A stretch of DNA of 64,000 nucleotides from Geobacter sp. OR-1 (GTDB lineage: Bacteria; Desulfobacterota; Desulfuromonadia; Geobacterales; DSM-12255): NCBI RefSeq assembly GCF_000813145.1, contig NZ_BAZF01000007.1, positions 62,001 through 126,000 of the forward strand, written 5' to 3'. A model generated the notes under the pieces. That model was not told where the DNA came from, did not search any database, and worked only from the letters and a program-made list of their open reading frames with translations. Each line of letters starts with the position of its first letter. Position 1 is the stretch's first letter. The translations under genes and the position numbers were made by a program. Shown one piece after another: positions 42,492-51,801 of the stretch.

Positions 42492-44486
42492 TCAGCCTGA
42501 AGGCCGGGCCAACGGCAGCGTAACAAGAAAAACGGTGCCGGCGCCCGGTTCACTCCGGACCGTGATCGTCCCGCCGTGGTCCTTGATGATTCCGTAGGAA
42601 ACCGAGAGCCCCAGGCCGGTGCCGCTCTGCTTGGTGGTAAAGAACGGCGAGAAGATATCCTTGAGCCGCTCCTGCGGGATGCCGACCCCGGTATCCCCGA
42701 TCTCGATCAGGCAGCTGTCTCTGCCGCCAGCGAGGGCGGTCCTGACGGTAAGTATCCCCCCATCTTCCATAGACTGCACGGCATTGACGATCAGGTTGGT
42801 GAAGACCTGGCGCAACTGGTTCCCGTCCGCGTCAAGGGAGATTGCCTCCGCAGAAGGCTCCCAGTGCACCTTTATCCCCTCCATTGAAACGTGATATTTG
42901 ACCTGGTCCAGGATCTCCGCCATGATAGGGTTGACGGCCACGCTCCCCACCTCCATCGGCTGCCGGCGGGCAAAGGAGAGCAGCTGGCCGACGATCCCTT
43001 TGACCCTGGCCACCTGCCGGGAGATGATTTCCGCCTCCTCGCGGCTGGGATGGCCCGGCGGCAGCTCCATCAACAGCACCTCGGCATTGCCGCGGATGAT
43101 TGCCATCGGGTTGTTGATTTCGTGGGCAACGCCGGCAGCCAGCTCGCCGACGGCAGCCAGCTTCTCCGCCCGGACCAGTTCTTCCTGGGTCTTGACCAGG
43201 AGCAGGTTCTTGGCCTGCAGCTCGGCAGTCCGCTCCTGCACTTTGGCCTCAAGGCTCCGGTTCAGCTGGATGATGGCGTATTCTCGCTGCCTGAGCGCAG
43301 CGATCATGGTATTGAACTCATCTGCCAGTTCGCCGATTTCGTCCGCCGATGACTTTTCAATCCGCAGGTCCCGCTCGCCGGTGGAAAATCTCTGTACCAG
43401 CCCTTTCAACTCCAGGATCGGACGGGAGAGAAGGCGGCCGATGTAGCCGGAGACGGCAAGACCGAACAGCGACCCGGCCAGCAGCACTCCGGCAAAGAGC
43501 AGCCCCACCTTTTTCTTCAGGGCCGTGTGCGGCTGTTCCAGCATGCCGACGTACAGCGAGCCGATAACCGCCCCGCCAAGGTCGAAGATCGGCTCGTAGG
43601 CGGTGAAATACCAGTCATTGACCACAAATGCCCGGTCCACCCACTTTTCCCGGTTCAGGATCACCCGGTTATACACCTCGGCGGAGAGCCTGGTGCCGAT
43701 CGCCCTGTGCCCCTCAACGGTCTGCACGTTGGTGCTGATGCGGGTATCGTCCAGAAAGATCGTTGCGGTCCCCACATCCTTCCCCCGGTACTGGACCCCC
43801 TCGAACACGATCTGCTTGATCCGGTCCACGACCGTATTGTTTTTATTCAGCAGCATGCCGCCGTACAGGGCGCCAACAATGGTCCCCTGCCTGTCTCTGA
43901 TCGGAGCGGCAGCGACCATGACCATTCCGGACAGCTCGAACTTTTTTACCCCGGGCTTGGCCCGTTCGGTCGGGATCACGTCGATGATTGCCCGGCTGGC
44001 CAGCTCTTTCCCCTCCTGCTGCAGGCGTTCGGGCGAGAATATCTGGCTGCCGGCAGTGACCTCGCCCTGCAGCGCCTTCATGACCAGCGGGTCCCGGTCG
44101 AGCCGGTCGCCGAAGGCTTGAGGATTCCCGGCCCGGAACAGGACCCGTCCGGCGACATCGACCATTGTCAGAAAATCCAGCTGTTCATTTCTCTTCATGC
44201 CGAACAACAAAGGGGCGATTACCTCGCGGTTGCCGGTGGTGACGGCATCCGCGGCATGTGGCATGCTGACGGAGAACCGGACCACATCGCGGATGTGGCC
44301 GATTTCATTGGTGTAGACCTCGCGGGCGGAGTTGAGGTCGGTGCGGACCTTATCCTGTGCCATGCCATTGATGCGGGAGTTGATGATATAGATGCCGGTC
44401 ATGGAGCAGAAAAGGATGGCGACAAACAGGGGGAGGAGCGAACCGATCGTCAGTTTCAGCCTGATGGAGAAGCGCGGCTTCGGCAT
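42492..44486 (-). CDS. Cache-domain sensor histidine kinase
   Basis: 664 residues. A first membrane helix (about 10-33) precedes a large periplasmic Cache-type sensor (about 35-325, including FLTMVDVAGRVLFRAGNPQ), a second helix near 325-345, a HAMP domain (LKGLVQRFSTGERDLR), a coiled coil, the His box AGVAHEINNPMAIIRGNAE and an ATPase domain with NLIVNAVQSM and GTGLGLSVSYG. It is in one operon with the NtrC-type regulator three bases upstream, so that regulator is its likely partner. The signal is unknown; formate or a redox-related compound would fit the neighbours. Confidence 0.9.
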   Translation of the reverse strand: MPKPRFSIRLKLTIGSLLPLFVAILFCSMTGIYIINSRINGMAQDKVRTDLNSAREVYTNEIGHIRDVVRFSVSMPHAADAVTTGNREVIAPLLFGMKRNEQLDFLTMVDVAGRVLFRAGNPQAFGDRLDRDPLVMKALQGEVTAGSQIFSPERLQQEGKELASRAIIDVIPTERAKPGVKKFELSGMVMVAAAPIRDRQGTIVGALYGGMLLNKNNTVVDRIKQIVFEGVQYRGKDVGTATIFLDDTRISTNVQTVEGHRAIGTRLSAEVYNRVILNREKWVDRAFVVNDWYFTAYEPIFDLGGAVIGSLYVGMLEQPHTALKKKVGLLFAGVLLAGSLFGLAVSGYIGRLLSRPILELKGLVQRFSTGERDLRIEKSSADEIGELADEFNTMIAALRQREYAIIQLNRSLEAKVQERTAELQAKNLLLVKTQEELVRAEKLAAVGELAAGVAHEINNPMAIIRGNAEVLLMELPPGHPSREEAEIISRQVARVKGIVGQLLSFARRQPMEVGSVAVNPIMAEILDQVKYHVSMEGIKVHWEPSAEAISLDADGNQLRQVFTNLIVNAVQSMEDGGILTVRTALAGGRDSCLIEIGDTGVGIPQERLKDIFSPFFTTKQSGTGLGLSVSYGIIKDHGGTITVRSEPGAGTVFLVTLPLARPSG

Positions 44487-44489
44487 GAT

Positions 44490-45872
44490 CTACCCCCCCT
44501 CTGTACTGCCCCGGGGAATGGCAATGGCATATTCGGCTATTTTCCGGTCCAGGGTCTTGCGGGTTATTCCCAGTATCTCCGCCGATCGTCTCTTGCGATA
44601 CGCGTTTTTTTTCAGAATCCAGATGATATGATTCCGCTCCACGCTCTCCAGGGAATCCTTCTCATCGCCTACGATTGCCGGGGGCGCTCCGGCGCTCGGT
44701 CTGATCGGCAGGAGGTCGGCGGTGACCTTGCTTCCCCTGGCCAGGATGACCGCCCTCTCGATAATGTTCTCCAGCTCCCTGATGTTGCCCGGCCAGTGGT
44801 AATCCGAGAGGAGGCGCATGGCGTCTCCGGTGATGCCATCGACCTGTTTTTTCATCTTGCGGGAAAATTTGACCAGGAAATGCCGGGCCAAAGGCTCCAG
44901 ATCCTCCTTGCGCTCCCGCAAGGGGGGCGGGTTCAGGGTGATGACGTTCAGGCGGTAGTACAGGTCTTCCCGGAACCGCCCTTCCCGCACCTCCCGCTCC
45001 AGGTCCTTGTTGGTGGCGGCCACGATCCGGATGTCGGTGTTCCTGGATACCGTTGACCCCACCGGTGTGAACTCCCGCTCCTGGATCACCCGGAGCAGCT
45101 TGGCCTGTAGGGCAAGGGTCATGTCGCCGATCTCGTCGAGGAAGAGGGTGCCGCCGTCGGCAGCCTCCAACAGCCCTTTCTGGGTAGAGGTAGCGCCGGT
45201 GAACGCGCCGCGCATATGGCCGAAAAGCTGGCTTTCCAGCAGCGTATCCGTAAGCGCGGCGCAGTTTATGGTCAGGTAGCTCCCTTCCCTTCTGGCGCTG
45301 TTGAAATGAATCGCCCGGGCAATGAGCTCCTTGCCGGTGCCGGACTCTCCCTGGATCAGGATATTGGCTTCGCTCTGCGCGACCTGCAGGGTCATGTCGT
45401 AAACAGCCCGGAACTTGCTGCTGGCAAAGACGATTTCGCCCGGCGCCGTATTGCGGATCAGCTCCTCCTTCAGGCGGCGGTTCTCCTTCAGCAGCGACTC
45501 CCGTTCCAGCGCCTTTGCCAGCGCATCGATCAGCTTCTCATTGGGAAACGGCTTGGTGATGTAATCGTACGCCCCCAATTTGATCGCCTCCACAGCCGAA
45601 TCAATGGAGCCGAAGGCGGTCATGATCACCACCGGCATCTCCGGCCGGAGTTTGCGCACCTGCTTCAGGATATCGATACCGTCGACACCCGGCATGCATA
45701 TGTCCTGGACCAGCAGTGCCGGAACATAGGCGCTATCCGCTTCAAGCCGGTCGAGCAGTGTCTGCCCCTCTGCATAGGTATCGACCGCGTAGCCGTGGGC
45801 CAGCAGGATCTTCTTCAGGTAGCGGAGAATCTCCTTTTCATCATCGCAGAGCACTACTTTTCTTTCCTGCAC
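44490..45872 (-). CDS. Sigma-54-dependent response regulator (NtrC family)
   Basis: 460 residues from a GTG after GGGGGTAG. Receiver domain with acidic DD at 10-11 and phosphorylation Asp57 (VQDICMPG), then an AAA+ domain with Walker A GESGTGKE, the sigma-54 contact GAFTGA, Walker B GGTLFLDEIGDM, and a Fis-type helix-turn-helix at the end (SLESVERNHIIWILKKNAYRKRRSAEILGITRKTLDRKI). It is transcribed away from the formate dehydrogenase genes, which have a sigma-54 element, so it is the likely activator. Confidence 0.94.
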   Translation of the reverse strand: MQERKVVLCDDEKEILRYLKKILLAHGYAVDTYAEGQTLLDRLEADSAYVPALLVQDICMPGVDGIDILKQVRKLRPEMPVVIMTAFGSIDSAVEAIKLGAYDYITKPFPNEKLIDALAKALERESLLKENRRLKEELIRNTAPGEIVFASSKFRAVYDMTLQVAQSEANILIQGESGTGKELIARAIHFNSARREGSYLTINCAALTDTLLESQLFGHMRGAFTGATSTQKGLLEAADGGTLFLDEIGDMTLALQAKLLRVIQEREFTPVGSTVSRNTDIRIVAATNKDLEREVREGRFREDLYYRLNVITLNPPPLRERKEDLEPLARHFLVKFSRKMKKQVDGITGDAMRLLSDYHWPGNIRELENIIERAVILARGSKVTADLLPIRPSAGAPPAIVGDEKDSLESVERNHIIWILKKNAYRKRRSAEILGITRKTLDRKIAEYAIAIPRGSTEGG

Positions 45873-45889
45873 AGCTACCCCCTGATCAA

Positions 45890-45906
45890 TGTATCAAAAG
45901 TATACA
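45890..45906. promoter_or_regulatory. Possible activator-binding dyad
   Basis: TGTAT and ATACA flank a 7-base spacer just upstream of the regulator gene and about 130 bases before the -24/-12 element, a usual place for enhancer sites of NtrC-type activators. A partial copy (TATACACA) follows 17 bases on. Weak evidence. Confidence 0.35.
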
Positions 45907-46029
45907 TCACCGGAAATTATTATACACAATCTGGCCACCGGAGATTTTTTCGGGATCTGCGGCAGATCGTTTAATGAGGAAATCCGGCTGGTTATACTCA
46001 GCAAACTTTTGTTATAAAACAGCAACGGG

Positions 46030-46045
46030 TGGCATGGCAGTTGCT
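46030..46045 (+). promoter_or_regulatory. Sigma-54 promoter of the formate dehydrogenase operon
   Basis: TGGCATGGCAGTTGCT matches the -24/-12 consensus TGGCAC-N5-TTGCW, with GG and GC ten bases apart. Transcription would start about 46056, leaving a 200-base leader before the ATG at 46263. The remaining 45873-46262 gap holds no other gene. Confidence 0.75.
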
Positions 46046-46262
46046 CTTGTATACAGCTACGCCATGAACGGCAACCCACGGCATTAGCCGATAACAATTC
46101 ATGATTTCATAAAGTTAGCTTGCAAGACCGGCATTGCATTTCAAACAGCCTTGCTTAATTATTATGATACATCGGTTTATTTGTAAAGCATCACTATACA
46201 AACGGCCTGTTTCTCATTCTGCACTGTTCATTGTAAACATCAAGAGATCATGGAGGTAGTCT

Positions 46263-49200
46263 ATGGGAGTATCAAGAAGGGATTTTCTGAAGCTCTCGGG
46301 AGCGGGGATGGCAGCAACCACCTTCGGCCTGAGCATCTCTCCGGTAGCGGCGAAGGCTGAGGAGCTCAGCATCCGCCATGCCAAGGAGACCACCAGTATC
46401 TGCCCGTACTGCGCTGTCGGTTGCGGCATGATTGTCCACACCATGGGGGGGAACGTCGTCAACATCGAGGGGGACCCGGATCATCCGATCAACGAGGGGG
46501 CCCTCTGCCCCAAAGGTTCGTCGGTCTACCAGCTGCGCGACAACAAGGCGCGGCTGACCAAGCCGCTCTACCGTGCCGCCGGCGCCAAGGAGTGGCAGGA
46601 GGTGCCTTGGGACTGGGCGATCGACGAGATTGCCAAGAAGGTGAAGAAGACCCGCGATACGAGCTTCGTGGCGACCTCCAAGATCAAGGTGAAGGAGAAG
46701 GTCGGCACTGCCGAGGTGGAGAAAGAGATCGAAGCGGTGGTGAACCGCACCATGGGGATGGCTTCCGTGGGAAGCGCCGCCATGGACAACGAAGAGTGTT
46801 ACCTGTACCAAAAATTCCTGAGGGGGTTAGGCCTGGTGTATATCGAACATCAGGCCCGCATTTGACACAGCGCAACTGTAGCGGCTCTGGCAGAGTCGTT
46901 TGGACGCGGTGCAATGACGAACCACTGGATAGATTTCAAGAATGCCGACGTAATCCTCATCATGGGGTCAAACCCCGCCGAGAACCATCCCATCGCCTTC
47001 CGTTGGATCATGAAGGCCAAGGATAGCGGCGCCAAGGTGATCTGCGTGGATCCACGCTTTACCCGCAGCGCCTCCAAGGCCGACCTGTACGCCCCGCTGC
47101 GCTCCGGGACCGATATCGCCTTCCTGGGGGGGATGGTCAACTACATCCTGCAGAACAAGCTCCATTTCGAAGAGTATGTGCGAAACTACACCAACGCCGC
47201 CTACCTGGTGAGCGGCGACTTCCGGATGCCGGGCGATCTGAACGGCCTCTTCTCCGGTTATGATCCCAAGAAGCGGAGCTATGATCCCAAGGCATGGTCG
47301 TTCCAGAAGGACGCCGACGACAAGGTCCTGAAGGACCCGACGCTTCAAGACCCGAATTGTGTCTTCCAGCTGATGAAGAAGCACTACTCCCGTTACACCC
47401 CGGAGCTGGTCTCCAGGATCTGCGGCACCCCTCAGGACAAGCTCATCGAAGTCTACAAGCTGTACGCCTCCACCGGCAAGCCGGACAAGGCAGGCACCGA
47501 GCTGTATGCCATGGGGTGGACCCAGCACACGGTCGGGACCCAGAACATCCGCGCCATGTCCATCGTCCAGCTTCTGCTGGGGAATATCGGCATCGCCGGC
47601 GGCGGCATCAACGCCCTGCGCGGCGAGGGGAACGTACAGGGCTCCACGGACCACGGGCTCCTGTTCCACATCCTCCCCGGCTATCTGCCGGTGCCGTCGG
47701 CGGATCTCAAAGATACGGCCGCCTACATCGAGAAACACACCCCGAAGAGCAAGGACCCACAGAGTGCAAACTGGTGGGGGAACCGGAACAAGTACCTCAT
47801 CAGTTATCTGAAGGCGATCTACGGCAACTCGGCCACCAAGGAGAACGACTTCAGCTACAACCTGCTTCCAAAGCTGGACCCGGGGATGAACGGCTCCTGG
47901 CTGATGATCTTCGACAACATGCTGAAAGGGAAGTTCAAGGGGTTCTTTGCCTGGGGGCAGAACCCGGCCTGCTCCGGAACCAACTCCACCAAGGTGCGCA
48001 ACGCCCTCACCAAGCTGGACTGGATGGTGGCGGTCAACCTGTTCGACAACGAGACCGCCTCGTTCTGGAAGGGTCCGGGGATGAACCCGGCCAATGTCAA
48101 GACCGAGGTGTTCCTCCTCCCCGCCGCCGCTTCCTACGAAAAAGAGGGGAGTGTCAGCAACTCGGGCCGCTGGGCCCAGTGGCGCTTCAAGGCGGTGAAC
48201 CCGCTCGGCCAGGCCAAGCCGGATGCCGAAATCATCCACGAGCTCTACCAGAAACTGAAGGGGATGTATGCCAAGGAGGGTGGCGCGCTGCCGGAGCAGT
48301 TGACCAACCTCACCTGGAACTACGGCTTCAAGCGGGCCGACGGCACCATCAAGAGCATCGACACCCACGCCATTGCCAAGGAGATCAACGGCTACTTCCT
48401 GGACGATGTGGAGGACAAGCCAAAGCTGAAACCCGGGGAGAAACCGCCACCAGCGGCGCCGCCATGGACGCCGAAGAAGCTGCTCGGCAAGAAGGGGGAA
48501 CTGGCCGGCGGCTTTGCGCAGCTACAGGCCGACGGCACCACCTCCTGCGGCAACTGGATCTACTGCCAGAGCTACAACGAAAAGGGGAACATGATGGCGC
48601 GGCGGGTGAAAAAAGACCCGACCGGCCTCGGGATGTTCCCGGAGTGGAGCTGGTGCTGGCCGGTCAACCGCCGGATCATCTACAACCGCGCCTCCTGCGA
48701 CATGAACGGCAAGCCGTACAACGTTAAGAAGGCGGTGGTCTACTGGAACCCCCTGGCTCCGCTCCCCACCGGCAAATTAGGCGCCTGGGCCGGAGATGTG
48801 CCGGACGGACCCTGGCCACCGATGGCGGACGAGAAGGAAGGGAAAAAGCCGTTCATCATGCGTGCCGACGGCGTGGCTGCCCTCTTCGGCCCGGGGATGA
48901 AGGAAGGCCCGTTCCCGGAGCATTACGAGCCGATGGAGTCACCGATCGCGGAAAACTTCATGTCCAAGCAGATGACCAACCCGGCCGTGAAGATCTTCAA
49001 CGATCCCAACGTGAAAGAGGATGTGCTGGCATCGAACGATACCCGCTTCCCCTATGTGGGGACCACCTACCGGGTGACCGAGCACTGGCAGACCGGGGTC
49101 ATGACCCGCAACACCCCCTGGCTGCTGGAGCTGCAGCCGCGCCAGTTCTGCGAGCTCAGCGTGGAACTGGCCAAGGAGAAGGGGATCAATAACGGCGACA

Positions 49201-49439
49201 CCGTTGAAATCTCCTCGGCGCGCGGCAAGATCGAGGCAGTCGCCATTGTCACGCCGCGGTTCAAGCCGTTCAAGATCGGCGACAAGATCGTGCACGAGAT
49301 CGGGATGCCCTGGTGCTTCGGCTGGCACACCCCCGGCGTGGGCGACGCCGCCAACCTGCTGACCCCCACCGCGGGCGACGCCAACACGATGATCCCGGAG
49401 ACCAAGGCGTTCATGGTCGGGATCGCGAGAAAGGGGTAA
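46263..49439 (+). CDS. fdhA: Formate dehydrogenase catalytic subunit, selenocysteine-containing
   Basis: 1058 residues if the in-frame TGA at 46863-46865 is read as selenocysteine (U201). The context ARI-U-HSATVAALAESFGRGA is exactly the active-site region of FdnG/FdhA enzymes. The chain starts with a twin-arginine signal (SRRDFLKLSG), so it acts in the periplasm, and carries the [4Fe-4S] cysteines C47, C50, C54 and C82. It oxidises formate using a molybdopterin-type cofactor, passing electrons to the next two subunits. GGAGGTAG precedes the ATG. Normal gene calling would cut it at the TGA. Confidence 0.95.
46866..46905 (+). promoter_or_regulatory. Probable SECIS element
   Basis: Bacterial selenocysteine insertion needs a stem-loop just 3' of the UGA. 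This stretch is inside the coding region and its start, TGACACAGCGCAACTGTAGC, closely parallels the same region of E. coli fdnG. The exact fold was not computed. Confidence 0.55.
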
Positions 49440-49442
49440 GCC

Positions 49443-50234
49443 ATGAGCGACACTATCAACCAGGCTAGCCGCAAGGGTTTTCTCGTCGATACCGCCAGGT
49501 GCATCGGTTGCCGCTCCTGCCAGGTGGCCTGCAAACAGTGGAACAAGCTGGATGCGGACAAGACGGCCAACCAGGGGACCTTCGAGAACCCCCGCGACCT
49601 GACCGCGGCTCTCTACAACCGGATCAAGTTCGTCGAAAAGGAGAATGCCGGTGCAGTGACTTGGCAGTTTTTCAGCGAGCGCTGCATGCATTGCGGCGAT
49701 GCCGGCTGCATGAAGGTCTGCCCCTCCCCCGGTGCGCTTTACCGGACCAAGGACGGAATAGTGGCCTACAACAAGGAGAAGTGTATCTCCTGCAAGTACT
49801 GCGTCTCCGCCTGCCCGTTCGGCGTCCCCCGCTACGACGGCGATGAAAAGGTCAGCAAATGCAACCTCTGCCTCAGCCGGGTCGATGGTGGCATGGCCCC
49901 GGCCTGTGCCAAGGCGTGCCCCACCGAAACCCTCAAGTTCGGCAACCGGAAGGATCTGATCGCCAAGGCCACTGCTGCCAAGAAAACCCTCTACGGGCTC
50001 GACAGCCTTAACGGCCTCGGGGTCGTTTATGCCCTGGAAGGGCCACCGGACAGTTACGGCCTCCCGGCAAATCCCCGTATTCCGACCTCCATCTTCCTCT
50101 GGAAAGATATCATCAAGCCGCTCGGAATCCTCGGTTTCTGGGGTAGCATCGGCGCCATGCTGCTGCATTACGTGACCATCGGCCCGAAAAAGGTAGACGA
50201 CGACACCGGTGACAAGGGGGAGAACCATGAGTAA
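49443..50234 (+). CDS. fdhB: Formate dehydrogenase iron-sulfur subunit
   Basis: 263 residues with four cysteine groups for [4Fe-4S] clusters: CIGCRSCQVAC, CMHCGDAGCMKVC, CISCKYCVSAC and CNLC with CAKAC. A single membrane helix near the carboxy end (LGILGFWGSIGAMLLHYVTIG) anchors it beside the cytochrome b. It carries electrons from the catalytic subunit. It starts three bases after fdhA, and its end overlaps the next gene. Confidence 0.94.
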   Translation: MSDTINQASRKGFLVDTARCIGCRSCQVACKQWNKLDADKTANQGTFENPRDLTAALYNRIKFVEKENAGAVTWQFFSERCMHCGDAGCMKVCPSPGALYRTKDGIVAYNKEKCISCKYCVSACPFGVPRYDGDEKVSKCNLCLSRVDGGMAPACAKACPTETLKFGNRKDLIAKATAAKKTLYGLDSLNGLGVVYALEGPPDSYGLPANPRIPTSIFLWKDIIKPLGILGFWGSIGAMLLHYVTIGPKKVDDDTGDKGENHE

Positions 50235-50844
50235 CTTCATCGAACGTTTCAAGACCAGCGAACGCGTCCTGCACTGGGTCGTGACCTGCAGTTTCTTTAC
50301 CCTGCTACTCTCCGGGCTGGGACTCTTTTCCCGGCTGTTCAACGGCTACTTCAACCTGTTCGGCGGCGGCAGCAGCGCCATCCTGGTGCACAAGATCGCC
50401 GGGGTGGTCTTCTTTGCCAGCTCGGTCTACATGTTCCTGAACCACAAGAAGGATGTCACCACCTTTGACGAGGACGACAAGGCCTGGATCGACGCCAGAG
50501 GGGGATATCTTTCCAGGGAAGAGCGGCACTTCAATATCGGCAAATACAACCCGGGACAGAAACTGTTCGCCATCTTCATCTATGCCGCCACCATCACCCT
50601 CGGCGTCACTGGCATCATGATCTGGATGCCGCTGACCTTTCCCCGCTGGCTCGTCCAGATTTCGCTCATGCTCCACGGCCTGATGTTCGTCGGCTCGATC
50701 ATGTTCGTGATCGTCCATGTCTACCTGGCGACTATCGGCAACCCCGGCACCATCGAGGCGATGCTCTACGGCGATGTGCGCAGGATCTGGGCGCGGAAGC
50801 ATCACCCCAAGTGGTACAAGGAAGTGGGCGAAGACAACCCATGA
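50227..50844 (+). CDS. Formate dehydrogenase cytochrome b subunit
   Basis: 205 residues with four membrane helices. The histidines ERVLHWVV, VHKIAGVVF, MLHGLMF and IVHVYLA are those of FdnI-type cytochrome b556 subunits that bind two hemes and pass electrons to quinone. The start is the ATG at MSNFIERFK, overlapping fdhB by eight bases. The protein ends in a basic, cytoplasmic tail (RRIWARKHHPKWYKE). Confidence 0.93.
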   Translation: MSNFIERFKTSERVLHWVVTCSFFTLLLSGLGLFSRLFNGYFNLFGGGSSAILVHKIAGVVFFASSVYMFLNHKKDVTTFDEDDKAWIDARGGYLSREERHFNIGKYNPGQKLFAIFIYAATITLGVTGIMIWMPLTFPRWLVQISLMLHGLMFVGSIMFVIVHVYLATIGNPGTIEAMLYGDVRRIWARKHHPKWYKEVGEDNP

Positions 50845-50914
50845 TTTGAATCTCATGATGACAGCGGTCTTCGGGCCGCTGTTTCTTTGGCAGACCCGAT
50901 CTCGCGGAGGTTTC

Positions 50915-51757
50915 ATGGCATCGATAGAAGATAAACTGGCTGCGCTCAGGAAGGCGGCAGGGATGGCGCCCGAATATGCCGATATACTGCCGCTGTTTAC
51001 AGCGCTTTTCGATTATGCGCAGGTTGTGGGAGGAAGAACCGGCATCAGCGTGGACACCTCCGGTGTCAACCGTAGCGAACGCATTGCCTCCGGCTTTCCC
51101 TTGGTTACGGCCGCGGAACTGCGGATGGACCGGGCAGACCTGGGCTCCTTTCTGCAAGGGGTGGTCTCCGTGCTGCGGCAGCATGGCAAAGAAAATACCG
51201 AACTCCTCGACCAGTTTACCCGGGCGCTCGCCTCCGGAATGCTCGACCCGTGTCCGCTGATACTGGCGGTGCTCGAACGGCGTCGTGCCCCGCTGGATGA
51301 GGCGGCCGCAGCACTGGGACTGCCGGCGCCGCTACTGGAATACCTCATCGAGATCCCGATCAAGATCAGCCTGGAGCTTCATAGCGACACTGTCCCGCCT
51401 GACGCGGTCAGCGACTGGCACGAGGCTTTCTGCCCAATCTGCGGATCACGGCCGGGCATGGCGGAGCTGTCCGGGGAGGAGGGGCGAAGACTGCTCAGCT
51501 GCTCGACCTGCTTCTTCAAATGGCCGTTCAAGCGCCTGAATTGCCCCTCCTGCGGCAGCGAAGATACGGAAAAACTCTCATACTTCACCGTGGGAGAGGG
51601 AGCGACGCGAGTGGATACATGCAAGGCCTGCAGCCGTTACATAAAGACCCGTGATTCCCGCAAGGGGAACAGTGATGTGCCGCTGGAAATTGAGGACCTG
51701 CTGACCATCCACCTGGACTTGCTGGCATCCAGGGAAGGATATGAACGGGGCAAATAG
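50915..51757 (+). CDS. fdhE: FdhE, formate dehydrogenase accessory protein
   Basis: 280 residues from the ATG after CGGAGGTTTC. The carboxy half has the FdhE rubredoxin-like zinc pairs: CPICGSRPGMAEL, CSTCFFKW, CPSCGSED and CKACSRYIKT, with the conserved LSYFTVGEGATRVDTC segment. FdhE helps assemble active formate dehydrogenase. Its place directly after the structural genes agrees with this role. Confidence 0.93.
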   Translation: MASIEDKLAALRKAAGMAPEYADILPLFTALFDYAQVVGGRTGISVDTSGVNRSERIASGFPLVTAAELRMDRADLGSFLQGVVSVLRQHGKENTELLDQFTRALASGMLDPCPLILAVLERRRAPLDEAAAALGLPAPLLEYLIEIPIKISLELHSDTVPPDAVSDWHEAFCPICGSRPGMAELSGEEGRRLLSCSTCFFKWPFKRLNCPSCGSEDTEKLSYFTVGEGATRVDTCKACSRYIKTRDSRKGNSDVPLEIEDLLTIHLDLLASREGYERGK

Positions 51758-51801
51758 ACACTTGACACTGTTTCAGCAACCATCTGATCGGGGAAGACCC
51801 T

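Noticed and set aside
46968-48368. 466-codon minus-strand frame opposite fdhA
   Set aside because: High-GC shadow frame with no start signal; the plus-strand protein is certain. Similar long shadows opposite the E1 genes and the sensor kinase were dropped for the same reason.
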